DNA of 64,000 bases, taken from the NCBI GenBank assembly GCA_903632075.3, contig CAHIKZ030000843.1:727001-791000 (forward strand), in the 5' to 3' direction. Under the pieces are notes generated by a model. That model saw only the letters and a list, made by a program, of their open reading frames with translations. It did not search any database and had not been told where the DNA came from. Position numbers and translations under genes: made by a program. This document shows positions 22,290-33,837 of the stretch, in pieces. Source of the DNA: Acanthosepion pharaonis (taxonomy: Eukaryota > Mollusca > Cephalopoda > Sepiida > Sepiidae). The first letter of the stretch is position 1, and every line of letters begins with the position of its first letter.

Positions 22290-22548
22290 TTCCAGCGGGC
22301 CAAAAGTATAAGACACCAAGTGATTTGGCATTTTACGGTATCTCTCTCTGCCCAGAGAGACGAAGGTTCAAATCCTGCCAGAAAGCTTAAAATTTCCTTC
22401 AAATAAGATTTCTCGAACATTCAGTTTGGTAGATGAAAAAAATATCCGAGTGTGATTGTCCCACTAAAATTTACATCTAAAATGATAAAAAAAAATTCTA
22501 GCGGCTTAATAAATATATAAATTAATATAATATTGATATTTAATAAAA
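22290..22548 (+). mobile_element. SINE-A copy (decayed)
   Basis: B box AAGGTTCAAATCCTG near 22363-22377, followed by the family body ATTTCTCGAACATTCAG and GGTAGAT. It ends at a short (TA)n tract (22549-22569). Confidence 0.65.
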
Positions 22549-22579
22549 TTATATATATATATATATATAAGGAGATATA

Positions 22580-23148
22580 TAGGGTGCGATGAGTAAATTG
22601 CCGCCAATTTATATTTTAATCATTGCATGCGTGTTATTTGTTTTTGTCGTCTGCACAGTATAGTATAGTCTGTCGGGGACCGTCTATGGGAAAAAGACGC
22701 AATGAACTCGCCAAAGATTTGGAAACGACATACTGCATTACTTAGCATTCGTCCTGGAAGCTCCATTACGAACATTTCAAAGTGTTTTGGTGTCAATCTG
22801 AGGAGAGTGCAGAGAATTCAGAAACATTTTGATGAGTCTAATGGTAATTACAAAGGTGTATGTACTGATCAAAATTGACGGCGATATTCCATTCTTCTTC
22901 CAACAGGGCTTCCGACTCAACATGGAGCCCTAAATCAAAGATCAACAAACTCCTTGTAACACCAAAGATGAACTGAAGGCAAGGATTATGCCAGCATTCA
23001 CCAATTTCAACCAGGAGAATTTCCAGAAGAGATGCAGGTGGTTCCGAAGTGGTCTGGAGGCCGTGGTTGAAGCCAATGGCAATTTTATTGAATAAATTTA
23101 CTCTTTAACATTTCAAAACATTTCTTACGGTAGACAAGGTCGAATTTA
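22580..23148 (+). mobile_element. IS630-Tc1-mariner family TM, copy 1 (internally deleted)
   Basis: The left terminus GGTGCGATGAGTAAATTGCC is the counterpart of the right terminus of copy 3 and sits next to TA-rich DNA. The N-terminal helix-turn-helix (about LGIRTGSSNTSISKCFGVNL in the best copy) is present but frameshifted near 22700-22830. The central catalytic region is deleted. The C-terminus PCNTKDELKARI..AFTNFN..RFRSGLEAVVEANGNF-like is legible at 22955-23095. A SINE-A copy begins where the right terminus should be. Non-functional. Confidence 0.8.
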
Positions 23149-23154
23149 CTGTTT

Positions 23155-23413
23155 ATAAACCTCGGTTCTTTGTGGCCGAGCGGTCAAGGCACGTCAGCGT
23201 ATATGACGGTTCCGTATAGGATGCAGGTTCGAATCCTGTCAAAGAACGAATATTTTCTATGAAAATTTCTCGGACATTCAGGCCGGTAAATGTTATTTAA
23301 TACTGTTTATCATAAACAGAGCATTTGCTTAAATACTTGTATCTATAAATAACAACGTTAAACATAAAAATGTCTTTAATAAATAAATTGTCGGACCTTG
23401 TCCATTTCTTAAC
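23155..23413 (+). mobile_element. SINE-A copy with clear pol III boxes
   Basis: The best SINE-A copy. A box TGGCCGAGCGG (23173-23183) and B box GGTTCGAATCC (23226-23236) form a Ser/Leu-type tRNA-like head. The unrelated body contains AAATTTCTCGGACATTCAGG and GTCGGACCTTGTCC. It ends at a (TA)n tract. The acceptor-like ends (GTTCTTTG / CAAAGAAC) still pair. The head is embedded in a conserved SINE body, so this is not a tRNA gene. Confidence 0.85.
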
Positions 23414-23438
23414 ATATATATATATATATATATATATG
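23414..23438. repeat. (TA)n microsatellite
   Basis: Pure TA at a SINE 3' end. Confidence 0.95.
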
Positions 23439-24002
23439 AGCCGAATTGACAGTGCCTTGATGCGTATCACACATTTTTTGTAAGAAAATGATGATTAATT
23501 TTAAATCATTGTTATAATTTGTGGAGAAAAAAAAATCATTTCACTATTACTCAATGATCTTGTCAATGTGACCTCCATCTTCTGGCTTTCTTTCAACATT
23601 GATATGACAAGTGAATTGCTGAAACAAATATGTATTGTAAGGCACTACGAACTGATTGGTGATTTCTTAAATTTAATTTAAATGAAAAGGAACAAAATTT
23701 AGTAATGGCGTTTATTCCCACCTCCTGAGATATCTTTGATCAAATTGAAATATACTTATCCAATACCCTGGGTAGTATAGTTTCACAATATATATCGTCA
23801 CGGGGTCTATCTCTAAAACCCCAGGAGGAGTTCGATAACAAACAGACAGACAGAGGCTACAACTTATATATATTTAATATATTTTAAATATCTTTAAAAT
23901 ATCTTTAAATATATTCGATTTTGAATTTTGTGTTGAGCAATATTTTGTTGTCTCTACCTTTTAGGCGCGACCGTTTTCAGTCTGCCCTTTACATTTCCAC
24001 CC

Positions 24003-24004
<2 letters not shown>
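23439..24004. other. unannotated spacer
   Basis: Nothing recognised. Confidence 0.45.

Positions 24005-24034
<30 letters not shown>
24005..24034. repeat. (TA)n microsatellite
   Basis: Pure TA dinucleotides. Confidence 0.95.
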
Positions 24035-24038
<4 letters not shown>

Positions 24039-24051
24039 AATTATTTATTTA

Positions 24052-24214
24052 AAAATATGATTCCAACACGCTACATTCCAAAAACAAAAATTCGCTTGAA
24101 GATGGAACAGAGTTTAGTATTTTAATTCAATTTAATTCAAATAATTATATTGAAGTTTTCGGCCCTTGTTTTAAAACATGAGAACTCTTATGTAGCGTGT
24201 TGGAATCATATTTT
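24052..24214. mobile_element. 163-bp segment with perfect 25-bp terminal inverted repeats
   Basis: Arms 24052-24076 and 24190-24214 are perfect inverted repeats (core GATTCCAACACGCTACAT). The 113-bp interior contains CTTGAAGATGG, which recalls a hammerhead box but lacks its partner. Likely a small non-autonomous element. Confidence 0.7.
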
Positions 24215-24342
24215 AGCATAAATAATTATATTTATGCTCTACTTTTGTATCGAGCACTATTGTTTAAAAATAATAACGAAAATACTAAAGAACTTTGGAT
24301 TATTTACCTAACGAGTTCTTTCCTATTTTCTATATATTTTTC

Positions 24343-24360
24343 ACACACACACACACACAT

Positions 24361-24417
<57 letters not shown>
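24343..24417. repeat. compound (AC)n-(AT)n microsatellite
   Basis: AC repeats followed by AT repeats. Confidence 0.97.
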
Positions 24418-24421
<4 letters not shown>

Positions 24422-24743
24422 AATTCCCAGATGAATTCTGTGGATAAGACAGATTCGTATCAAATGACAATTGGAAAAAAAATCATACATTTTGCCGACG
24501 CGTTTCGTCTTCCGACTTTTTCAAAGCAAAAATGAAATCGAAATGTTTTTGTTGTTATAGTTACATTAAAATTCAAAATTAAAAAGATAGACGCTTGTGT
24601 CTAAGCCTTTTTTCTGGTTAATGTAAATTACCTTTATACTAAGGGATTATAATTTTTTTATTATTATTTTTTTTCCATGTCGACAATATAGTTAAATTCC
24701 CAGATGAATTCTGTGGACAAGACAGATTGATATCAAATGACAA
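24415..24743. mobile_element. element bounded by 57-bp direct repeats
   Basis: Two nearly identical direct repeats (24415-24472 and 24688-24743, starting ATAGTTAAATTCCCAGATGA) enclose about 215 bp, with TA-rich sequence at both outer edges. The interior carries a decayed minus-strand hammerhead-like motif: stem GTC/GAC at 24507-24516, GAAA at 24506-24503, CGCGTC. Direct repeats plus hammerhead cores are typical of Penelope-like and retrozyme-like elements; this assignment is an inference. Confidence 0.6.
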
Positions 24744-25559
24744 TATATATATGAACTTCGCTTTCTTAGAGGAAAATGCCATCACTTCAACTTTGAATTC
24801 AGCACAGCCGCCATGGGCGAGCAGATGACTTTGCACAATTGCCCCGCTTCTGCATATTTTTTACATATGTGGTAGACGAAAAACTTTTGGAGAGTTTTGA
24901 AAACTACGTTCTGCTCGGGTGCTCTGATCTGCCACTAAAGCCAAGTGGCAAACCTGCAATTATTGTCACGGAACTGACATAAAAATTCGGCAGGCCCGTC
25001 AGGAATGACAATCCCATAGTTGGCATTAGGCTTCCGATTTATTTGCAATCTCGGATGACTAGCAAGGCCTTCAAGCAGATGTTACGCTTAAACTCAGACA
25101 GAAACGAGAATCACCGTTCGTAAGAAGTCTTTTCAACGTCTAATAGTCAACCCATTTGACTTCAAAGCGATTGCAGCCATTGAAATCTTTCTTCTACAAG
25201 ACCTATTCTCTGCCTCCTTTTTTTTCCCTCGTTCACGGTAATTTCAAGAGTTCTCAGGTTGTTTTTAACAACATACATAATGTATATTGTTGTCGTCGGC
25301 ACCCGATCGCATCCGAGCATCGGGATCATCAACCTCCCTCTATATTCCGTTTCTTCTCACCCTGATAGCGGTGGTGGAGATAGCTGTAAATAAAATAGAG
25401 TTTGACGAGGTCATGTACGTGAAATTGATATTGGGGGACAACTCAGCGCGACAGAGAAGCCCACACATCTGACCAGAAGTACCACCCGCGCGGTTCAAAT
25501 GGGATTGAGACGTGTCATCTGGGAAACCTGGTCACATCGGGCCGTCGGAAGCTTGGCCA
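24744..25559. other. unannotated spacer
   Basis: A plus-strand frame at about 24872-24982 (VVDEKLLESFENY..IIVTELT) reads like coding sequence but is only 37 codons. No family recognised. Confidence 0.35.
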
Positions 25560-25756
25560 CACACACACACGCACACACACACACACATATATTCATTTAT
25601 AAATCACCCATTTATTTATAAATCTGCCATCTACTGTACATAAATATAATAGATGGTAGATTTATAAATGATATATATATATATTCATTTATAAATCTCC
25701 CATTTATTTATAAATCTACCATCTACTTACACACACACACACACACACAGACACAT

Positions 25757-25816
<60 letters not shown>
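25560..25816. repeat. (AC)n/(TA)n tracts with repeated short module
   Basis: A module containing TTTATAAATCTACCATCTAC occurs in both orientations at about 25588-25633, 25650-25672 and 25680-25729, separated by AC and TA tracts. It recurs at 26271-26304. Confidence 0.8.
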
Positions 25817-25820
<4 letters not shown>

Positions 25821-26010
25821 TGAATTCCAGTCGAATCCATTACATTCATTTACGGAAACGTGCGAATCCTCTTCCCCTGCAGCTATAGGTAAATAGCAGG
25901 ACAGACTGCGTTCTATAGCCTTGGATGCCAACTGGTCTATGAGAGGGACAACTCCGAATTAAAAACATGCAGATGGTCAATTGTGGACCCTGTAGCAAGG
26001 AGTGCACCAA
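25817..26010 (+). mobile_element. SINE-C copy, 5' truncated
   Basis: Starts within the B-box region (GAATTCCAGTCGAATCC) directly after a (TA)n tract. It continues through TAGGTAAATAGCAGGACAG and TTCTATAGCCTTGG. Confidence 0.75.
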
Positions 26011-26139
26011 GTCTCTGTATTCGGCACTTCAAAAAGTTTGGATGTTTCGGCACAAAACCTTCACCACCAAATCTCATGTGCTGGTGTCAGTTTCCTAGGA
26101 ACTGATCAGCTTGACCATCGAATTCGACGGGAGAGTCGA

Positions 26140-26140
<1 letters not shown>

Positions 26141-26173
<33 letters not shown>

Positions 26174-26230
26174 TCATTTATCAACTGCCATGCTGCCATA
26201 TCTAGTCTGGAGCTCCTACGATATATCCGT

Positions 26231-26277
<47 letters not shown>

Positions 26278-26300
26278 CATTTATAAATCTACCATCTACT

Positions 26301-26356
<56 letters not shown>
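26141..26356. repeat. three (TA)n tracts with short modules between
   Basis: (TA)n at 26141-26171, 26235-26274 and 26301-26356, separated by short related segments. Confidence 0.9.
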
Positions 26357-26368
<12 letters not shown>

Positions 26369-26519
26369 TCTCATTTACAAACAACAATGCAGCAATATCT
26401 AGTCTCCTACAGTATATTACGAGATTTTTGACAAAATTTAAAGCAGAGTCTGTAATGTAATCGATCCTAAAGTGGCATCGTAACATCATTGAAAGCGATT
26501 TATGTCGAGATGCGATTTT

Positions 26520-27236
26520 TAGGATCGATTTTCGAAAATTGAAAATAATACTGACATCATTTTAACAGATATATTTACCAAAAAATTTTGAAATGCTAAA
26601 CAGTAAATTTATTTAGTAAAATTGCTATTGGTTTCAACCACGGCCTCCAGACGACTTCGGAATCACTTGCATCTCTTCTGGAAATTCACCTCGTTTAAAT
26701 TGGCTGGCATGTTCAGTTAGTCTTTTGTTAAAAGGAATTTTGTTGATCTCACGCTCAACTGCGACGCAGACATAATCATAAAAGGGTTTGCATTCTGCAG
26801 AGTTAGTTGGGCAGATGTTAGGGTTGATGTGATCGCAGCACTACCTCTTCAAGTCACTTGATTTAGGCCTCCGTGTTGAGTGTGAGACCCTGTGAGAAGA
26901 TGAATTCAGGCATAACGCCGCCATCCCTAGTGATCACTCTAAACACTAATCGTAATCAAAATTAGACTCATCCAGCTCTTTCCAAAATCCTCTGTACTGC
27001 CGTCACATTACCACTCAGAAACTTTCGTATTTGAGCTTCCGCTCCGAATGTCAAACAATACAGAATGTTGTTTCCAAATTTCTGGCGGAATGAATGGCGT
27101 CATGGCGCTCTTTTTCATACAGGCGGTGCCTAACGGACCCTAATATATTGTGCAGCTGACAAAATAAAAAAACAACAACATAAAAACAACGCGCATGCGA
27201 AATCTTAAAACATGTAAAATGGCGTCAATTTGCCCT
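26520..27236 (-). mobile_element. IS630-Tc1-mariner family TM, copy 2
   Basis: Minus-strand fossil of the family at 22580 and 49603. The left terminus of the element (GGGCAAATTGACGCCATTTT on the minus strand) is at about 27236, against a long (TA)n tract, and a promoter-like leader follows. Pieces of the helix-turn-helix region, a DGVMPEFIF-like block (the DDE core in intact relatives), a YDYVCVAVEREINK block and the C-terminal region are legible with many stops. The right terminus decays by about 26520. Non-functional. Confidence 0.75.
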
Positions 27237-27240
27237 TCGT

Positions 27241-27242
<2 letters not shown>

Positions 27243-27311
<69 letters not shown>
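27243..27311. repeat. (TA)n microsatellite
   Basis: Pure TA dinucleotides at the left terminus of TM copy 2. Confidence 0.98.
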
Positions 27312-27316
<5 letters not shown>

Positions 27317-27387
27317 CATTTCCTCTTTGTCACATTAAAAGAAATTATAAGTACAAGAATTTTAATAATATTTAGCTCAAGATATTT

Positions 27388-29920
27388 CATGAATACTTTC
27401 ATATATTACAAGAAATTGCCTTCATATACATTAATATTGGTAATGTCATATATTACAAGAATATTGGTGCCAATGAATCATATATTACAAGAATATTGCC
27501 AATGTCATATATTACATGAATATTACAAGAATATTGGTAATGTCATATATTACAAGAATGCTGGTAATGTCATATATTACAAGAATATTGCCAATGTCAT
27601 ATATTACATATATTACAAGAATAATACATATATTACAAGAATATTGCCAATATCATATATTACAAGAATGCTGGTAATATATTACAAGAATGTTGGTAAT
27701 GCCATATATTACAAGAATATTGGTAATGTCATATATTACAAGAATATTGGTAATGTCATATATTACAAGAATATTGCCAATGTCATATATTACATGAATA
27801 CTGGTAATGTCATATATTACAAGAATAATATTGCAAGAAATGGTCATATATTACAAGAATGTTGGTAATGCCATATATTACAAGAATATTGGTAATGTCA
27901 TATATTACAAGAATAATGTTGTCATATATTACATGCCATGTCATATATTACAAGAATATTGGTAATGCCATATATTACAAGAATATTGGCCATAGATTAC
28001 AAGAATATTGGTAATGTCATATGTCAAGAATATTGCCAATGTCATATATACAAGAATGCTGGTAATGTCAAGAATGTTGGTAATGTCATATATTACAAGA
28101 ATATTGGTAATGCCATATATTACAAGAATATTGGTATATACAAGAATATTAGTAATACCATATATTACACTGGTAATGTCATATATTACAAGAATATTGG
28201 TATATATTACAAGAATACTGGTAATGTCATATATTACAAGAATATTGGTAATGCCATATATTACAAGAATATTGGTAATGTCATATATTACAAGAATATT
28301 GGTCATATATTACAAGAATATTGCCAATGTCATATATTACAAGAATACTGGTAATGTCATATATTACAAGAATATTGGTAATGTCATATATATTACAAGA
28401 ATAGAATATTACAAGAATAATGTCATATATTACAAGAATGCTGGTAATGTCATATATTGAATATTTAATGCCATATATTACAAGAATATTGGTAATGTCA
28501 TATATTACAAGAATATTGCCAAGAATATTGGTAATGTCATATATTACAAGAATATTGCCAATGTCATATATTACAAGAATAATGTCATATATTACAAGAA
28601 TATTGGTAATGCCATATATTACAAGAATATTATTGTCATATATTGAATATTGGTAATGTCATATATTGTCATATGTCATATATTAAGAATATTGCCAATG
28701 TCATATATTACAAGAATGTTGGTAATGCCATATATTACAAGAATATTGGTAATGTCATATATTACAAGAATATTGGTAATGTCATATATTACAAGAATAT
28801 TGCCAATGTCATATATTACATGAATACTGGTAATGTCATATATTACAAGAATATTGCCAATGTCATATATTACAAGAATACTGGTAATGTCATATATTAC
28901 AAGAATGTTGGTAATGCCATATATTACAAGAATATTGGTAATGTCATATATTACAAGAATATTGGTAATGTCATATATTACAAGAATATTGCCGATGTCA
29001 TATATTACATGAATGCTGGTAATGTCATATATTACAAGAATGTTGGTAATGCCATATATTACAAGAATATTGGTAATGCCATAGATTACAAGAATATTGG
29101 TAATGTCATATATTACAAGAATATTGCCAATGTCATATAATACAAGAATGCTGGTAATGTCATATATTACAAGAATGTTGGTAATGCCATATATTACAAG
29201 AATATTGGTAATGCCATATATTACAAGAATATTGGTAATGCCATATATTACATGAATTACAAGAATATTACAAGAATATTGCCAATGTCATATATTACAA
29301 GAATACTGGTAATGTCATATATTACAAGAATATTATGTTGGTAATGCCATATATTACAAGAATATTGGTAATGTCATAGAATACAAGAATATTGGTAATG
29401 TCATATATTACAAGAATGCCAATGTCATATATTACAAGAATTGGTAATGCTATATATTACAAGAATATTGGTAATGTCATATATTACAAGAATATTGGTA
29501 ATGTCATATATTACAAGAATATTGCCGATGTCATATATTACAAGAATGCTGGTAATGTCATATATTACAAGAATATTGGTAATGCCATATATTACAAGAA
29601 TATTGGTAATGTCATATATTACAAGAATATTGCCAATGTCATATATTACATGAATACTGGTAATGTCATATATTACAAGAATATTGCCAATGTCATATAT
29701 TACAAGAATACTGGTAATGTCATATATTACAAGAATGTTGGTAATGCCATATATTACAAGAATATTGGTAATGTCATATATTACAAGAATATTGGTAATG
29801 TCATATATTACAAGAATATTGCCAATGTCATATATTACAAGAATGCTGGTAATGTCATATATTACAAGAATGTTGGTAATGCCATATATTACAAGAATAT
29901 TGGTAATGCCATATATTAGA
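27388..29920. repeat. 27-bp minisatellite array, 2.5 kb
   Basis: About 90 copies of a 27-bp unit (core CATATATTACAAGAATATTGG plus TAATGT). The left half has many partial units and the right half is regular. Unit variants (GCC/GTC before ATAT; GG/GCC after ATT; ATGTT, ATGCT or ATACT) occur in a repeated order, seen twice at about 28700-29060 and 29550-29900. Because 27 is a multiple of three, long frames with a 9-residue period (GNVIYYKNI on plus, ITNILVIYD on minus) stay open; I do not treat them as genes. Confidence 0.97.
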
Positions 29921-29949
29921 AGAATATAGTTAGTGATACGATACAAAAA

Positions 29950-30408
29950 ATGGGAATAACGAATCCTACTTTAACTCATAGTTCTCTCAGAATCGAAACA
30001 CTCTTTAGATTGAATAAATCCGGTAAGAAGACACATCCTTGTCTTAAAACTCTTTCTATTTTTGTATACCTGCTGAACACATTTTCTATCCGTATGCAGG
30101 CGGTTTGCTGCCAGTATATGTTCCGGATTCTTCCCAAATATATCGCAGTTTCAACAATTCTTTATTTATTTAAATTTTTTTTGCATAAACCCATAAAACA
30201 TAGAAACACATCCTTTTGTATTCCTCTTTCTGAAATCATCTTGAACATAAATATCACATTATTTGTTCCGGTGTCCTTAACGAACACGACCTTTTCTTGT
30301 TATATTTCCGGTTTGATACTGTTTCCCGTTCTATTCATCAGAATTCGGATGATAAATTTTGTTACATGTCTCGACAGTAAGTCAAGATCTCTAGTAGGCG
30401 ACTGTTGA
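29950..30408 (+). CDS. orphan open frame, 152 codons
   Basis: The longest non-repetitive frame not explained by a recognised LINE or microsatellite. It starts 30 bp after the 27-bp array. The product would be basic, with Ser/Thr-rich and hydrophobic stretches (for example the region around residues 50-80 and 110-135) that could be membrane segments. I recognise no domain, and the base composition is that of the AT-rich surroundings. A 67-codon minus frame overlaps its end. It may be a fragment of a mobile-element protein, one exon, or chance. Confidence 0.2.
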   Translation: MGITNPTLTHSSLRIETLFRLNKSGKKTHPCLKTLSIFVYLLNTFSIRMQAVCCQYMFRILPKYIAVSTILYLFKFFLHKPIKHRNTSFCIPLSEIILNINITLFVPVSLTNTTFSCYISGLILFPVLFIRIRMINFVTCLDSKSRSLVGDC

Positions 30409-31487
30409 TTCCCCTCCTCGATTCCTTTGATTGTTACTACTTTTAACAGGGGGAAACAAGTCATATAGCTGGAGAGGTAAATAGATGGCCGACCTGTTGA
30501 CATCCGTTCTCGCTATCGCCCCCTCCGTCTTGCTTCGTCTAATAAACGATGCCTAATACTTTGACGTTGAATTAAAGCAAAAAAAAAAAAAATACAGAAA
30601 CCCAAAGGAAAATGTCTGTCGTTGATTTTATCCTATTGACGCAGAATTGTAGTCTTTGCTGGGGAATTGTCGATTAACCATTAGAATCGATGACAACACT
30701 CACTCAAAGATGGCACGCATCGCAAAAGATGTTTCTTAACAGTAATCGGAGACAAACGATGGATCCATTTTTATCTATCAAGTTAATGTCAGTAAGTGTC
30801 GTTCTTGACCTATTCCCGGCTTCTGCTTTCGTTATGATCCAAATCGAGATTCCCAATCTCCCCAGTTTATTTTTGGCTCCATTTTTTCATCTCGACTAGG
30901 TCAGTTTTCTTCTTTTCCTAGGCTGTATTTATTTTATCATTTCCCTCTCTCTTAGTGAGAGAGCCTCTTGATTTTGTCTAAATACAGAATACATTGGCAT
31001 CTCTGAATTCTTTTGAGGGTTTGACGGGTCCAACTAACAAGTTATTATTTTGTCTATTTGTTTTGGTATTTAATTTTTTTGGGGCGACGGGGTCACCCCC
31101 CTCATTACGTATCATCAACAGATGTTTGCATACAGAAATTAATAATCGTTAATTTTTATGTCATGGGGCGTTTCTGTAAGCCCTGAGTGTGTGAGGTATT
31201 GCTGTATATGGAGGAGTGTATGATAATGGATAAGTTCTTTTGGTAGCTGTGCAATTTGTAATGAATGATTGGATCGTGAATCTGATTAGCTAGGTATAAG
31301 ATAGTAAGTGATGACACATTCCATCCCAATTCCCTCCCCCATTTTCGGCCTTGTGCCACAATTGTATTTTATGTACAATAAATCTAGGCAAAGAAACTGG
31401 AAAGAAGTATTAGTTTTTGAGGCTGATTATTTAAAAGAAAACTTCAGAATATAGGATGAAAATAAATCATAATTAATATTAACTATC
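30409..31487. other. unannotated spacer
   Basis: Contains an A-rich run near 30580-30592 and, at about 31340-31365, TTTCGGCCTTGTGCCACA, shared with a SINE tail at 40.79 kb. A short CTCTCTC/GAGAGAG hairpin is near 30945-30965. No gene. Confidence 0.4.
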
Positions 31488-32085
31488 GGATTCGATCCTT
31501 CAAATCTACAAATCAACCATTCGCCCTTGCATGGGGTCTTGCTGCCATATATGGTCAGGAGCCCAATCTAATTGTCTCAAGGTCCTTGATGAAATCCAAA
31601 GACGGATATGCAATGTAATTGGCCCTGATCTGGCATCTCGTACGCAACAGCTCTCTCACAGACGTGCTGTTGCCTCCCTCTATCTTTTTTACAAATACTT
31701 TCACAGTAACTGCTCCGATGAGCTGCTTTCGCTGGTTCCCAGACTTCGTGAATATAAGCGCTCAACTAGGCTGGCATCTCGCTCACACCATTTCACTGTC
31801 GAAACAGTTAAATGTAGCCGTCTCTTCTACTCCAATAGCTTCATGTCTCGCACTTATCGCCTGTGTAAATCCCTCCTCATTTCTTATTTTCCTGATAACT
31901 ATAATCTCCAACTATTTAAATGTAACCTCAATCGACGTCTCCAGATGTCCTGATCTATCCCCTAACCGTCTCTTCATCCTTTCCTCTATCACTCATCTTT
32001 GTTCTCGCTCCTACTTTGAAACCCTTTGCGTGCTAGTGGTTTCCCGCCTTGCTTGGGGTTGAATGTATTTTTAAAAAAAAAATAA
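31488..32085 (+). mobile_element. LINE-A 3' fragment
   Basis: Starts at SILQIYKSTIRPCMGSCCHIWSG-like sequence (Cys/Trp block) and runs in one frame to CNLNRRLQMS. The 3' untranslated part and an A-rich end follow at 32073-32085. Truncated upstream of this block; no RT motifs. Among the better conserved tails, with 140 codons open. Confidence 0.9.
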
Positions 32086-32892
32086 TAATATGGGCTAATT
32101 CTACGGGTTCTGATTAAACTGGACCTGGATATTTTTCGTGTTTTTTTTTTTATTAAACCTCGCGATTTTGATTTGAAGTTCTTTATCTACTCACTTCGCG
32201 CTCGTAAAACAGTTTAATTCGTGAATTGATAATAAATTTAGTCATATTGGACTTCTACTGGATCCTTAGCAATTAGGTTAGGCCCTATCAATATCCCATA
32301 AATAATGGACTATTCCGTTTTGAACCAGAGACGTTGTTTGGGTTTCTTGAGGCAAAAAAAAAATGAAAGAAAAAAAAGACATTTAGTTGTGAAGGCTCGG
32401 TCGAAGTTTGAACTCGGCTCACAAATTTCGCTTCCCTGTCACAGGCTAAAGGAAAACTACCCGTCAAAATTAAAATTACTGTTGAGAAATTAATTTTTGT
32501 GCGCCTCATCGACCAAAAATTAAACGATTCTCTTTGTTTACTTAAAGTTGGTCGTTTACGTGTTTTTATAACTTGGGCCAATGTTCTATTTAATAATATT
32601 GTGTTATAGTTCTTTTTGTTCCTTCGTTGTTTTAGCCAATACCTCATAAATTTTAATGGCGAGAAAGAAAAAAAAACAGAAAAGAGATATCACTGTTTAG
32701 TGTTTCAGTGTGAAAAAGAAAAAAACAGAAAGAAGGAGAAAAAAGAAGACAGAAGTGGCGGTAACGCTTTCATTTGTTTAACGCCTGCTTCAGTGAAATG
32801 GACAATCAATGCAATTTCAATTGTTTTTTTTTCTCTCATTTCTTACCCACTGCTGTAAATAATGACTTACGTATGTAATTTATTGCAATATA
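32086..32892. other. unannotated spacer
   Basis: Includes a short segment near 32285-32325 (CATAAATAATGGACTATTCC) that recurs at about 46090 and 46218, so a minor interspersed repeat is present. A 119-codon minus frame (32288-32647) has no domain. Confidence 0.4.
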
Positions 32893-33255
32893 TTTTTATA
32901 GAGTCCAAAAGCGTCTCCGAGTCTTTTTAGGCGATGAAACAGTTTCCAACGTCCAACCTCTTCCTCACAGACGGGATGTGGTAAAACTCTTGCTGCTCTA
33001 TCGTTACATTCAGGGAAAGTGCTCGAACGAACTACATTCCTTGGTTCCGCAAGGCCTAACTCACAGGTTAAGTATCAGCCATGCCACTTAGGTTGGAGTA
33101 AAAACCGCCCACTTTTTGTCAGTAATCCATCGCTGAGAACAGCTTCTGTTCTGTGGAACCCACCCCACAAGAAGATGTTTCTCCGACCATTACAATCTTA
33201 ATCGCTTCAAGTCTAGGATTAACCGTTATCTTTCCCTTATATACCTACAAAATAC
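32893..33255 (+). mobile_element. LINE-B 3' fragment
   Basis: Begins RVQKRLRVFLGDETVS and continues VQPLPHRRDVVKLLLLYRYI..CSNELHSLVP. A frameshifted NPSLRTASVLWN region and PTITILIASSL.. close the element's C-terminus. No RT core. Confidence 0.8.
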
Positions 33256-33426
33256 CTCCTAAGGTAAGCCTCTACTTCGAGTGGTCCCCGGACCTTGTAC
33301 AAGTTGAACCTTTAAAAAAATGTTTAACGATACAGTACCGGACTATCTTCCTTGAACAAGCAAGGGTTTAAGAATTATGATTCATCAGAAAATAAAAATA
33401 GCAAAAACCGTAGAATTAGCTTCTAT

Positions 33427-33712
33427 TTTTTTTCTTTTTTTAAGCATTCAACCTCAAACAAGGTGGGAAGCCACTAGCACGCAAAGGGTTTCAGAGCAGG
33501 AGCGAGAACAAAGAGGAGTGATAGAGGAAAGGATGAAGAGAAGGTTAGGGGATAGATCAGGGCATCTAGAGACGTTGATTGACGTTACATTTAAATATTT
33601 GGAGATTATAGTTATCAGGAAAACAAGAAATGGGGAGGGAGTTTCACAGGCGATAAGTGCGAGACATAAAGTTATTGGAGTAGAAGAGACGGCTACAATT
33701 GTAGACTGATTG
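33427..33712 (-). mobile_element. LINE-A 3' end
   Basis: Minus-strand terminal 280 bp of LINE-A. A T-rich run at 33427-33441 is the antisense A tail, followed by the conserved CAAGGTGGGAAGCCACTAGC segment and the codons for the C-terminal CNVN region. Confidence 0.8.
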
Positions 33713-33837
33713 ATTTCTTGTTTTTTTTACAGTTTATCAACCTTTTGAAGGTTATTTAAAGCCAGAAATTATTTTTAGATAGCAATAATATTTTGCGGAT
33801 AATAATGATTTACTGACACAAATCCTATTGATAAAAC

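Noticed and set aside
23160..23248. tRNA-Ser/Leu-like sequence with good A and B boxes
   Set aside because: The same head followed by the same body occurs at 22.3 and 54.1-54.6 kb, so it is a SINE head and not a tRNA gene.
27230..29946. Several frames of 64-212 codons with a 9-residue period, and a possible CRISPR-like array
   Set aside because: The frames exist because the 27-bp unit is divisible by three. There are no spacers of unique sequence and the genome is eukaryotic, so it is a minisatellite.
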